NCBI RefSeq assembly: GCF_037975245.1
Contig: NC_092574.1
Span: forward strand, 13,105,213-13,169,212
DNA: 64,000 bases
Origin: Apostichopus japonicus
Taxonomy: Eukaryota > Echinodermata > Holothuroidea > Aspidochirotida > Stichopodidae
Direction: 5' to 3'
Within the stretch, counting starts at the first letter, position 1, and the number at the start of each line of letters is the position of its first letter. The notes under the pieces are model-generated. The model was not told where the DNA came from, searched no databases, and saw nothing but the letters and a program-made list of their open reading frames with translations. The position numbers and the translations under genes are program-made. Of the stretch, positions 37,751 to 48,932 are shown piece by piece.

Positions 37751-39853
37751 AATGTGAAAAGGTTGTAATTGTCATTATCTAACACTCTCCATACCACCTT
37801 GGCTGTTTATCTGCTTGGAACTGCGTCACTCTGGCTAGCTATCTGGGTGAAGCTATTCTAGCCCGAGGCTGCTCCAGTGTTACAATGCAGGAGGGATTAC
37901 CGTTTCTTTGGAGTGCCAATATATGTATACACACAGAGAGAAGGGTGTACGGTCATTTCCCCCATGAGAGAGGAGGGATGATGGAAAGGGTTTGACGACA
38001 AAAATAGAAGGCTTTAATTACGGCAAAGACCTGATAACTTTGAATGCTTGACAAGAAGGTTAGTATAGTGAAGAATTAAGACTGAAGTTCAAAAATGCAG
38101 ACAAACATACTACTCATTAACAGCCGAGCCAACTGCTACTTGTATAAGCCTAGTTCTACAGCGATATGCACCGCGTCCATATTTGGTCGTCAAGGAAAGG
38201 ACGTGCACTTCAGTGAACTTCAGCCGTTTATGTTTCGACTGAAGAGCACTGCCACATGAACTAAAGTTAAAAACAAAATTACAACATAGGAGGCTAGTTA
38301 AGTGTTAATTCTACATACCCATCTTTACCAATACAAGTAAAACAGTACAAGTGGAATCTGATACATCAAGGCTAAAACAGTTCTTACCACATATCCATCA
38401 CCAGACGATTGGAAGTGTGGAAGAGGGAGGGGTGGGGGGAAGGGGTGACACAGGAAAAGGAGAGAAATGTTTAGGTTGGGGTACAGAGTGCAGATAGTCA
38501 CAGCTGGCACAAGTGCGTAGCCACATCGAAATGGTAATAAGATGGCCCTCAGTGAGGGTCAAGGAGGGTGAAACTCCCTAGAGTTTTGCATTTTCCATCA
38601 TTTGATGATCTTGTTTCATCTCCGAATCAACAGAACTTTTGGAGGTTAACGCAAGTAAATGATGATCAGTAAAATCAGTATAATTAAAAGATTTGTTTAT
38701 CGTCCTGCCTAATTTGTAACAAGCCAAGCTTTAATTTGTGCACTGGGGAGAGGGGGGTGGGGGAGGGAGGATTACATACATACATTTTTGGAGTGCCCCT
38801 ATCCTCTGGAGACACCAACTTCCTAGTTTCTTCTATAGGGTGCTGCAAAATCAGTAAACCACCGACATAAAAAGTGACAGCTGCTTTTAGAAACTTCCTG
38901 TGTTTGAAGAAAGTTCTGCATTCTTTTATGAAGCTTTTCTTTGTATTTTCTCTCTCCTGTTTCTTTGGTCATAATTGGACAATTAAACGATATAGCCATT
39001 TTCCTGATAAGTCTCCTATAATATTTAAACCATGCACACGAAAGATGAACTTTGCCAGATGCAAAATCAATTTAAATTCCAAAAAACAATTTTGTAACAA
39101 CAGGACAGTGCTAAAAAAAAAATTTAAAAATAAAAAGGTTTTAACAACTTTTCTGGTAATGTATTTTAATGCAAGTGCAATGACACATCAAACCTATATA
39201 TATATATTGCGAATAATCTAGGTAAAAGTTTCGGTATCTATGCTAACTGGGAGATTATCTTTGAATCCCTACCACATGGGAAAGCAATTGGCCACCCACT
39301 AGGATAGGCATGCCATCCTGGTATGCGCCCTAACTACAAGGGTGGTGATCATCACCACGGTACAACAAATTGAATCAACCAGCCAAATTGTTACTGTTCA
39401 AACAGTAATTTGAACTGGTTTAGTTTCTTTTCTTTTTCTTTTTATCAAAATTGATGTTAAAGGAGCATACTTCAATTTGAATACAAACATCTGTGAAATA
39501 AAAATTAACCATATTTCCACAAGAAGCATCAGGTTAATTTGTTGAATTTTTCTTTCAAGTTGATTAATGGTATGCAGTAATTTGACCTGTCAATATTTTG
39601 TCAAAACATTCATTTTCAGTTCTAATGCTTGGAATGACTTATTCAAAGCTTTATTAAAATCATACAATTTTTATATATTATGTTTAGAATCATAGAACTG
39701 AGAAAGAGCCATCCTTGTGGGAGTATTTATCATTCACCATCACAACCCTTACCCAGAATATGCTGGACATTAGCGATTCAATATACGTTTGAGCGCTGTA
39801 TTCTACAATCTTTGCCACTTTAACATTCAGTCCACCATGTACAGATCAACTCC
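37751..39853. other. No gene seen
   Basis: G-rich patches at about 38415-38460 and 38745-38770, and a short TA run near 39198-39209. The 115-codon plus-strand frame at 38874-39221 is Lys/Phe/Asn-rich, as expected for AT-rich chance sequence. Confidence 0.5.
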
Positions 39854-39914
39854 ATAACTACGCTGGTATATGATAAAACTTACTGGTTTATATATTTACG
39901 AGTGACTCGCTTAC

Positions 39915-40860
39915 CTGTCTCCTCACAACATTAGCACCTCATTCTACCGTGTCTAGTATGCCCTGGTAATCTTTTAACACTGTGCACCCTCAGCGACCGG
40001 CTTCTCCGGTCGATGCCTTTCCTTCTCATTCTACCATCCAAAGTGTTTACACATACGTTTTCGTAGTGGATTAAAATCTTACGGAAATTGCCTGGAATAT
40101 ATTGGATTTTTTCCTTCTTCACATCCTATTGGATTTCAGAACGTTTTACAGTCGTTTACAGCCTGATAAGTATCCTTTTCTTCTAAAGGGTGGGAGTTTG
40201 GGGGCTGTTTTTAGTGTGCCCTGCAGCTGTACCCTGCAGGGAGGTTTAATGGAGGCTCTTTCCATGATAACTACGCTGGTATTTGAACCCTTCAAACGTT
40301 TTCCATAGTCTTTTATAATTTGTATTTATATGGGTAGATTACTCCTTTAAAGGGAAGATTGCTGACTGTATTTTGTCACCCACCTGGATATCATTGTCCC
40401 CGATCAGTGGGGTATCTCCCTGCTCGTAAGAGCAACCGCCTCGGTAAAGTGCTATTATGTTATTAAAACGTCGTTAAAGATGTAAGGTTGCAGAGAGGTG
40501 ATCGGGCGTTTGTGTGACGGATCAAGTATTTACGGCTTTAACAATTGGACGACTTCGACTACCGTGTCAGGAATAATCATTTTTAGAAGTGCAGGCCTAT
40601 TTTTAGCTTTGTAGATGGCTTTTAATAGTCACGTTGCACCTCGTACAGTGTAGCAAAGGCTTTTTGTGTCTCATACTTCTTCAGTGAAGATTTTGATGTG
40701 GCCGATGCAATTAACTTGAACATCGTTAGAAAATATCGAATGGTGTCATTAAAATTGACGGATTGATATTCGTCAGTCAACGAATATAAGTTGACTATGT
40801 TAGTCGTTAAGAGATAGTGAGCTCATTCCACGACCGAGCATTTGATTTCAGTGTTTTATA
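39915..40860 (-). promoter_or_regulatory. CpG-rich stretch: candidate promoter and 5' UTR exon of a minus-strand gene
   Basis: CpG dinucleotides are frequent from about 39900 to 40860 in a CpG-poor window. On the minus strand the donor GAGACAG|GTAAGC falls at 39915|39914, and the frame before it closes with stops, as expected for a 5' UTR. The next convincing acceptor leftward in the right setting is at 35855, just before the start codon at 35841, so the two could be spliced across a roughly 4-kb intron. No TATA box or transcription start was identified. Also seen here: the 16-mer ATAACTACGCTGGTAT at 39854-39869 and again at 40267-40282. Confidence 0.3.
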
Positions 40861-41362
40861 TGTAGGGTTCAGTGCCATGGGTTAGTAAATTGATATCTGA
40901 AAAATGTATTCTCTTTAGGCAAAGGCTGTGCATAAAGTACTTAAAATAGTCTGAAAACAAATTGCAGTAGTAGAAAAGACATAGATCTCATTAACACTGA
41001 TAAGCAAATAATCAAGTGCTTGTCAAAGGGGAAGGGCATTTGCCAATCTCCCTTCCCTCCCAACCCCCCTCCCCCCTCCCAATTTATGGGGCCAGTCACC
41101 CAAACATAAACTAGATTCGTTGTGTCAATGAATGCAGCCTAGTTCAACGAGAAACATCTTTATGTTCTAACTGCACAGGCACAAGTCAGATTAAAAAATT
41201 GGGATATATTCACTTTCAGCTTTAACCACTGTCTATTGTAATCCATGAAAATATGAGATAGGTTGAAAGAAATATAAAATAAAAAATATCAGTTGAATAT
41301 CACTGCCCAGTGAAATTTTCAAGTAATTAACACTATTCATTCCTTCAATTCATTTCTTCACA
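40861..41362. other. No gene seen
   Basis: Contains a C-rich patch at about 41050-41085 and otherwise plain AT-rich sequence. Confidence 0.5.
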
Positions 41363-41718
41363 AGTATCTTTTTATTTCATTGGCTGCTTACAATTTGATT
41401 ATCATTTTAGAGGGCATCATGGTTCTGTTTATTTTGTCCTGCTTTTTGTGTTCCCTTTCTCAAATCCACTCTTCAAAAGTATATCTTTTTAGTTCATTTT
41501 TAACCGCTTACAATTAATTGCATTTGATGATCATTATAGAGAGCATCATGTTTCTGTTTGTTTTGTCCAGCTTTTGTGTTCCCTTTCTCAAATCCACTCT
41601 TCAAAAGTATATCTTTTTAGTTCATTAGCCGCTTACAATTAATTGCATTTGATGATCATTATAGAGAGCATCATGTTTCTGTTTGTTTTGTCCAGCTTTT
41701 GTGTTCCCTTTCTCAAAT
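41363..41718. repeat. Tandem triplication, period about 115-128 bp
   Basis: Copies start at 41363, 41478 and 41606 with the motif AGTAT(AT)CTTTTT and share GCTTACAATT, GCATCATG and GTGTTCCCTTTCTCAAAT. Copies 2 and 3 are almost identical; copy 1 is diverged and lacks about 13 bp. This suggests one old and one recent duplication. Confidence 0.9.
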
Positions 41719-41899
41719 CATCTCACCAGAAATCTTAAAACTTTTGCGTTCCCTTTCTCTCTATCCTTCATATTTTTTCTTCCATTTCTTATACACTACC
41801 ATTTGTTTCTCTCCGTAAGGTTCAAGACTAAAAAAAATCTGCATAATTCTGGCTCTCCTACCGATCAATAATTTTTCTTTTTGTTTGCCTCAAACAACT

Positions 41900-41983
41900 T
41901 GTAATACATCCTAAATATATACTTGATGTATCTGTGATATGTTTGATGTTGGTAGAAATAAACTGACTTGAATTGAATTGAAG
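41900..41983 (+). mobile_element. Possible LINE 3' tail
   Basis: GTAGAAATAAACTGACTTG is followed by TTGAA repeats. AATAAA-like sequence grading into a short 5-bp tail repeat is typical of the 3' ends of CR1/L2-like non-LTR retroelements. No coding remnant is recognised upstream, so the call is weak. Confidence 0.27.
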
Positions 41984-42558
41984 TAATGTAATGTCACCAT
42001 GTATAATGTTTCATAGATATCCTGGCTGTCTAAAGTCCAAAACAAATCCTTAATATCCATGCCAATGTTAGATCAGAGATGCGACATGTCAGACATGTCT
42101 AATGGAAAAGTAATCACATTTGAAACTTCAAGTTCAGTACGGATGCTGTATACATGTATGTGGAATAAATTCAAAAACTTCAAGAACAAAACAAAAGAAC
42201 CCTTCATACTTACAAACGTATTTTTTCCCGTAAAACTTTGTCCAAAGAATCTGTATCAAGTCTTTACAAGTTTATAATTTAACCCATTTAGATCCTTTGA
42301 TAAATTCCAAAAGCGAGGAGAACATTTAAAGAAAAACACCCTTATGTAACACAACTCGGAGAACGCTGATCGGTCGCGGCTAATTCGCAGCCTAGCCAAC
42401 GTTAACATCAAGATATATGAATGTACTATTACAAAGTTACAGTGGAAATATTACCAAACACAATGTCACATGATCATCTTCCACAACAATACCTCCCAAG
42501 GTCTTTCCTATTTAAGCAGAGAAGCAGGAAACCAAGTCCTAGTAATCACCTTACTTAC

Positions 42559-42693
42559 ATCCTGTCTAATGCCAGTCCCAGTGAACCTGAGTTCTCTTCT
42601 ACTACCTTGCAATGTTTTATTACAGGTTTGCTGCTGACGAGGTAGTGACAAGGACTCTTTAAAATTGGCTGTTATCGAATCCCAGTCGACCAA
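42559..42693 (-). CDS. Candidate internal coding exon, phase 0 to phase 0, unrecognised
   Basis: The minus-strand reading is 45 codons between the acceptor CAGTAATTAG (AG at 42695-42694) and the consensus donor GAT|GTAAGT (GT at 42558-42557). The peptide starts LVDWDSITANFKESLSLP and continues Gln/Thr/Arg-rich; composition and GC are unlike the AT-rich flanks. The symmetrical phase would allow clean exon inclusion or skipping. It lies upstream of the exon at 35841 on the same strand, but its exit phase does not match that exon directly, so an intervening exon or a different gene would be needed. The acceptor's pyrimidine tract is poor. Confidence 0.28.
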
Positions 42694-43425
42694 CTAATTA
42701 CTGATATCAATCAATAACAAGAGACATGTCGATCTAAAGTTTATTAACTATGGAAGTGGGGAGGGGGGATGCTAAGCAGGTGTTAAGTAAGTCATGAATA
42801 CATTAGGAAATAGTATACTCAATTTTAACCTGAGTAATATAGTATTAATTTCCATAAAATTAACAGGCTTTGATAATCGTAAGGTCAGTGGGTAGAAGAT
42901 CTACAGGAAAGCGAAACAATTTGTTGAAATATCAGTTTCATATATAAGGCCCCCTCCTATTCCCCCCTCCCTCCCCCAAATAAAAGAAGAAACACAAAAA
43001 ACTCTCTCGATCCCTATCTCCCATCAAGCCAATCTTTCAAGGAAGAAGAAAATCCAGTCGATAATATAAAATGAAAACTGACAAATAAATATATACAAAT
43101 AAAGATATTCTGAATTGATGAAAGTTGACAAAAGTGGTTTCCTGCTGGTTTGTGAATCACCATTATTGATTTCTAGAAATGAAGGCGTGTGCTCAATTAG
43201 ACAAAGTATATGCATTATGACTCAGTGTTAAAGGTAATATTAGTGAAATGTTTTGAAAAGTTTAAGTAATGAACAAGCATTTGCACTTTTTACAATGTTT
43301 AGGGTATTAATGACCATTAAATCTGGTTTATTGTCAGCAATTAAAAATGGTCAGCTATGCTCAATTTATAAATGATAAGCAAACATATGTCTCAGCAAAA
43401 GGCAAATGACCTTGAAAGGTCATCT

Positions 43426-43506
43426 GTATTTCCCCAAACATATGCTAGAAAGTCAAAAAATGGTCACCCATACTCAAATTTTCAACAATCATTTTAACTG
43501 TCCCTT
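43426..43506. repeat. Dispersed repeat, copy A
   Basis: It shares a roughly 80-bp alignable stretch with 61193-61273 (core GCTAGAAAGT, TGGTCACC, CAACAA(G/T)CATTTTA in the same order and spacing). A shorter match is at 59590-59615. The family is unidentified; no termini were found. Confidence 0.5.
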
Positions 43507-44233
43507 CAAAAATTAAGTTATCCACACCGAGATATTTAATTGTCTATTATAAAAATCATCAATGCAACAGAAGAATTTTGGGGGCCAGAGACTCCAGGAG
43601 AGTACTTTTCGAATTACTTCTAAGCAAATTTTTAGGCCTGCTTAAATTTTGGGCCAATACAGATGTCATTTAAGGTGATTCATGCTCTGTGACATTTAAG
43701 AATGGTTCAAGACTATTTCGTGGCTCGGTTAGGTAAAAGAAAATGCATCAAAGCTATATGATAATAAATTACTTTGTGAAGATCAAGCATTATAGGTGGT
43801 TACTGCGAACTGTACCTGTGTAATACCGTAATGCTTGTTCATCATTGACATTATTCAAACAAGGATAATGCTTACAATCTGCATCTTAAGACATAACTTA
43901 TTCCATGTACAGCATATTAGTTTAATAATTAACAATATCTTTATACAGGGTCATCTTGAATGCCATCAAATATGCTACCAAGATCAAGAAATAGACAGCC
44001 TATGTCAAATTCTACCTTTTGATAATTTGCCGTTTCTTCCAAAGCATCTGGACCTCAGAATCTTCTTGAAATAATTTGGAAGGGTCTAAACCACAAAAAC
44101 ATGGTTTTGGAAATCTCTTGCATTAATTGTTTAGCATGCTAAATGTTTGGAGGAGATAGGGCATACTGATAACCTATACTTTTTTTTTTTAAATCAATGA
44201 AGTTTATTCAATAAGATGTTCTATTCCATGGGC

Positions 44234-44470
44234 TTCATTTCATTTCATTTCATTTATTTGTTTCCACATTCAAAATATATTACACAATCATAGAAGAAAA
44301 TGTATGTGACAAGTGGAGGAGGTCTGAGAAAGCCGAGGCTCTTACGAGGCAGACCCCCCGTACAAAGACAATAAGAAAAGAAAAAAATGAACAATGCATG
44401 CAATAAAACAAAAGTTGCACAATAAACCAGGCTTAGGATATTAATTCTGATAACGAGATTCTTGCTTATC
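44234..44470 (-). mobile_element. Probable LINE 3' end fragment (minus orientation)
   Basis: Read on the minus strand, the stretch ends in GGAAACAAATAAATGAAATG with further AAATG units (plus-strand CATTT repeats at 44235-44256). Upstream is a GC-richer segment with GCCTCGTAAGAGCCTCGG and CTCAGACC. An AATAAA-like motif leading into a short tail repeat is characteristic of non-LTR retroelement 3' ends. No intact reverse-transcriptase motif remains; the 72-codon frame here has none. Confidence 0.42.
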
Positions 44471-46215
44471 AATAGAAACGTAGAAGTGTTAATTTAACTT
44501 TGTATCAAGTAAATTAGCTATGTCAATACCACCAGATGTATGCATCTGATCAAATATACATCATACAAAATGGACTGACAGCAAGAACCCATCTGTCATG
44601 CCACATAAGTTCTTAAAAGCAAAAACCTGATCATTTAACAGTATTTAAATTCAGATTAATTATTGAAGTGTGGTTGGACGGTAACTTGCATGTTATTTGC
44701 ATTCAATATAACAGTGCTTAATAAAATAACATAGGTTGCAATATGTCTTGTGTAGTTGATCACAAAGCCTACATGACTAGAGTATCGCTTTCAAACAAAG
44801 CCAATTATATACAAAATAATTAAGAAATTGTTATATAAGCCAAATACAAAAACAAATATTGCTTGGATCAAAAGGTAAGTCATGCAATTTCCACAAGAAT
44901 ATTAACTAAATTTCCTAAACAATATCTTTCGTCAACCCTTTTGTCAACTTCTATACTTACCCTACTGTAGATTGAGTAGTAGCCTTTGTTTAACTGATAA
45001 GCCTTAACAATTGAACACGCATCTATATATAGGCAAGTACCGATTACTGTTCTCTGAGAAACATTCCACATTCAACATTTTATCCGCTTGAAGAAAGAGA
45101 GTCGCAGGTATAGTGTCACCTTGAAATTGAGTCATAAATTTCACTGCAGAAGTATGAAAAAATACATATCTAGCATGTACCAGTAGAAAAAATTTCACGG
45201 TAGTTTTGTAGCGAAAAAGGTTTTATCGGTCTCCAAACGTTCCGGCTGTGAAACGAGATACAGTTCCTCGAACCCTAATTTACAGTGATGGATAACACTA
45301 GTCAAACGCCACTTGTACAATCTTAACACTATTTCACACACAAAAATTATAGTAAGCAAAACATGGATAGGAAGTTGACAATGTCTGTCAACAACAAAGC
45401 TGAAAGAGGAAAGAAAACGTGACTAATCTGATGTTGTTTTAAACTAATCCAGTATTAACTTTCCTTTCTGTGACATTTCACGAAGCTTGTGAAAGAGGAA
45501 TATCCAGTTTCAACGAATAATTCGTTTTATCAAGGTTTGGAGAAATAGTTTCTGTGTTTTTTTGTTTGTTTTGTTTGCTTTCCTTTCCAAAGTAATCCTT
45601 CCCAAAAATATTTTCCTTTCATTTCCAAAGTAAACATTGAATAAGTAATTAAATTTTATAAAGGAAACGACCATTACTTGCAGTGAAATGTTTTTGTTTG
45701 TTTCCTTTCCAAATAAAGTTGCCAAAGTGTTTTCACCTTTTGATTTCCACCGTAAATACACATATTAAGAAGAAATCCTGTGCAAAAATAGCTAGTAAGG
45801 CTTTCTTAGTGTTCAACACCATAGCTGTTAGTTAATTTACAAGTCCATCACTGTAATCCAAGTATCTAACATTGCAGAGTCAACATGTGTACATGTGCCA
45901 TGGATATAAAGCAACTCCCCGCATGTACGTGCTGACTAGAGTAGCTACCTGATTACAAGTGGCGTCCTCTCTCTCTCTCTCGAGGGATGCTTGGCAAGTC
46001 TCGTCTTATCTGGGTATTAGGAGAGACGACAGATTCTCTCTTCCCTCCTGACAAAGAACTCAAGTCAAATCTAGGACTGGATTATTTTATCCAGATGCTA
46101 AACCAGTTGGCATCTTTTTTCATAACAGAGTTGCTACATTTTCCAGATTTCAATATCATATCATTTTTCGGACCATTTGGTTTTGACGCATCGGGTGCAG
46201 TCGTGTGTAGTGATG
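44471..46215. other. No supportable gene
   Basis: A short (CT)n run lies at 45965-45981. A plus-strand frame from 45987 (84 codons) follows it but has no donor and runs into the minisatellite. The remainder is AT-rich. Confidence 0.5.
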
Positions 46216-46779
46216 TCCCGGTTGTACATGCAATATATTAAGAATATGTGTGCTCCCGGTTGTACATGCATTATATTAAGAATATGTGTGTTCCCGGTTG
46301 TACATGCAATATATTAAAAATATGTGTGCTCGATATACGTCTTTCATTATGTGTTAGTGCAGTGAAGTACCAGTTGAACATGTATATGTGTGCTCCCGGT
46401 TGTACATGCATTATGTTATGTATATGTGTGCTCGTACCATGACTTTCATTTTGTGTTAGTGCAGTGACGTACCGGTTGTACGTACATTATATTAAGTATG
46501 TGTGTGCTCTTGGTTGTACATGCATTATATTATGTATATGTGTGCTCGTACCATGTCTTTCATTATGTGTTAGTGCAGTGACGTACCGGTTGTACATGCA
46601 ATATATTAAGTAAATGTGTGCTCCCGGTTGTACATGCATTATATTAGGTAAATGTGTGCTCCTGGTTGTACAAGCATGGTATTAAGTATATGTGTGCTCC
46701 CGGTTGTACATGCATATGTATATGTGTGCTCCTACCATGACTTTCATTTTGTGTTAGTGCAGTGACGTACTGGTTGTAC
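46216..46779. repeat. Composite minisatellite with higher-order structure
   Basis: Units of roughly 40 bp built on GTGTGCTCCCGGTTGTACAT and GCATTATATTAAGTATAT alternate with a second module. That module, CTTTCATTNTGTGTTAGTGC then AGTGACGTACCGG, starts near 46341, 46443, 46557 and 46741. The spacing between second modules varies because the number of short units between them varies. It ends against an 11-base G tract at 46789-46799. Confidence 0.92.
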
Positions 46780-47001
46780 TTTTTTTTTGGGGGGGGGGGA
46801 AGGGTTGTTTAGGATTTTGACTGTGCGGGAACATGCAAACATATAGAGACATAAGTTTGTTTCAAGGTGTATAAGTGATTGCCCCAAAATCTGTCATAAT
46901 GAACTTGATTAATTTTATAAAATTTCTCTAAAAGTAAGTTGGTACGGAAACTGTCTCCCCATCTACTCACTCTCCCGCCCCCTACCCCACACCAGTATGG
47001 T

Positions 47002-47236
47002 AAAGTAGTCCAGCCACAGACAAAGTAGTCCAGCTACAGACAAGGAAGTCCAGCTGCAAAGTAGTCCAGCCACAGACAAAGTAGTCCAGCTACAGACAAA
47101 GTAGTTCAGCCAGAGACAAAGTAGTTCAGCCACAGATAATGTAGTCCAGCCACAAAGTAGTCCAGCCACAGACAAAGTAGTCCAGATACAGACAAAGTAG
47201 TTCAGGCACAGACAAAGTAGTTTAGGCACAAAGTAT
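47002..47236. repeat. About 20-bp minisatellite (CAAAGTAGTCCAGCCACAGA)
   Basis: About a dozen units, several shortened by 6-8 bp. The 137-codon minus-strand frame (47376-46963) with its recurring Trp/Leu/Ser-Val-Ala peptide is produced by this array and is not evidence for a gene. Confidence 0.93.
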
Positions 47237-47978
47237 TTCTGTGGCACTGACAAATTCCTAAAGGGACATTTTCCAAGTATAGAAATACAAAGTGGATTAA
47301 CAGCAGTGTTTTTTTTTTCAAACAGTCCACTACATATCAAAAAAAAATTTGTGCCTGGAGGAAGAAAAAATATCAAAATGGCTGTTGTAGTAATAAGTTA
47401 AACAACATATACATGAAAATGTAGCCTATGCAGATAAGGTACATCTGATGTTATAGAATTTTAGTTTAAGATCTGTCACAGTCCAAGTAAAAAGACAAAC
47501 TTTTATAGTACTAGTAATGTTTCTATAGCTCTTCCAATTTTCAAGCTATAGTTCACTTTAAAATATGCTTTAAATCACTGGAATGCTCCTTTAAGGCTAA
47601 ATTGATGATGACATCCTCAGGGCAAGCCATCACGTTCAAGTCAATCCTTTCTTTTTATAAAATCTAATAACTCAACCAAAACATGCTCTTTTCACTTCAT
47701 AAACGAAAAGAGTACCCCCCTTGGGTGACATTCAACACAATTTTGTCCTTGACAAATTTTTATCACACTGTAAAACATTTCATTTGAATCCAAGTTTATT
47801 CCATGAAGGGTTTTGTGTTGCATCTAAGGGACTCACCTAATGGTCTGCGTGTTAGAATATATAATCCAGTCACTTTAGCTCAGCTTCCCTCCGCTCTTAC
47901 AAGGATCGTTTCTCACAAAGTAAAAGTGCTATAGAAATCAAAACCTGGACTCACAGTCTCAAGACTCTCTTGTTCTGA

Positions 47979-48421
47979 ATTTTATAACCTACTGTTTACA
48001 GTCCTGACATAGTAGCCAAATATTATACATGGAAAATACATGTTCTCAGTCTTGTAGCCAAGGCTGCATAAGTGACATAGTGGCCACAAATATTATACAT
48101 ATATATAAATTACAAACATTATTCATATTCAAACCTTGCAGGCCTGTGGCACTCTCCATACACCCCCCCCCCACCCCTGGCTTTGTTATCTGGAAACACT
48201 ATGAACTTGAGACTTGATTAAAGGCCTTCGAATAGTGACATTTGTGGCCACAAAAATTCACATATCACTTTGTGAACCAAAGGGAAATTATTGATCTGCA
48301 TTTTATAACCTACTGTTTACAGTCCTGACATAGTTGCCCAAATATTATACATGGAAAATACATGTTCTCAGTCTTGTAGCGAAAGTGGCATAAGTGACGT
48401 AGTGGCCACAAATATTGCACA
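47979..48421. repeat. 122-bp direct duplication, 321 bp apart, with a recurring TGACATAGTGGCCA motif
   Basis: 47979-48100 and 48300-48421 are close copies (TTTATAACCTACTGTTTACA at both starts). Between and after them, variants of GTGACATAGTGGCCAAATAT recur at least six times up to about 48500, which suggests the duplicated segment arose from an older short tandem unit. Confidence 0.85.
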
Positions 48422-48691
48422 TCATTTTGTATTTACAAGTGAGAATGACTGTAACAATATAGGAGGCCTCTAAATAACTGTCACTAAAATCTAGTGACGT
48501 ATTGGCCAAACAGTACTACCTGCCATTTAAAAGCAAAGGTATCTGTCCATTGATCTTCAAAGCCTTTTTCAATACATGTGTTGATTGATCAGCTAAGAGG
48601 TATGTACACAATGAAACATTCTATGTTACCAGTGACATGTAAACATGTTGCAAAAATCTAAATAAGATCAACGAAAATCCACATAAATCTT

Positions 48692-48932
48692 CAGGCCCTA
48701 GAATTTCGTAAATTTAGCCACTGCTAAAAATTGCCAACTGCATAAGCAAAAACCTGTTGGCCAAAATCAAATTCCCACTCGCATTTTCCTTGAATTATAA
48801 AAAAGCAACATTAATTTACAAAATGCCATTGAATACATTTTTTTTCTCTGCCAAATAGAAAAAGCCACTGGCATAGCCAGTAAAATGTCCTGGATTTCGA
48901 GGCCTGAAGTTTTACAATTTCGCAGGGCCTAG
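48692..48932. mobile_element. Possible MITE with imperfect terminal inverted repeats
   Basis: The left end AGGCCCTAGAATTTCGTAAA and the reverse complement of the right end, AGGCCCTGCGAAATTGTAAA, match at about two thirds of positions. The inner segments GCCACTGCTAAAAATTGCCA and AGCCACTGGCATAGCCA are also related. No target duplication was found, so this may be a decayed element or chance. Confidence 0.27.

Larger units (their letters stand above)
41984..44233. other. Mostly no gene; two separate candidates listed within
   Basis: Apart from the candidate exon at 42559-42693 and the dispersed repeat at 43426-43506, no gene or element is recognised. TGACCT, four bases, AGGTCA (an everted repeat) lies at 43417-43432. 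Confidence 0.45.

Noticed and set aside
38874-39221. 115-codon plus-strand frame
   Set aside because: Lys/Asn/Phe-rich composition typical of AT-rich chance translation.
46963-47376. 137-codon minus-strand frame with Trp/Leu/Ser repeats
   Set aside because: Artefact of the 20-bp minisatellite.
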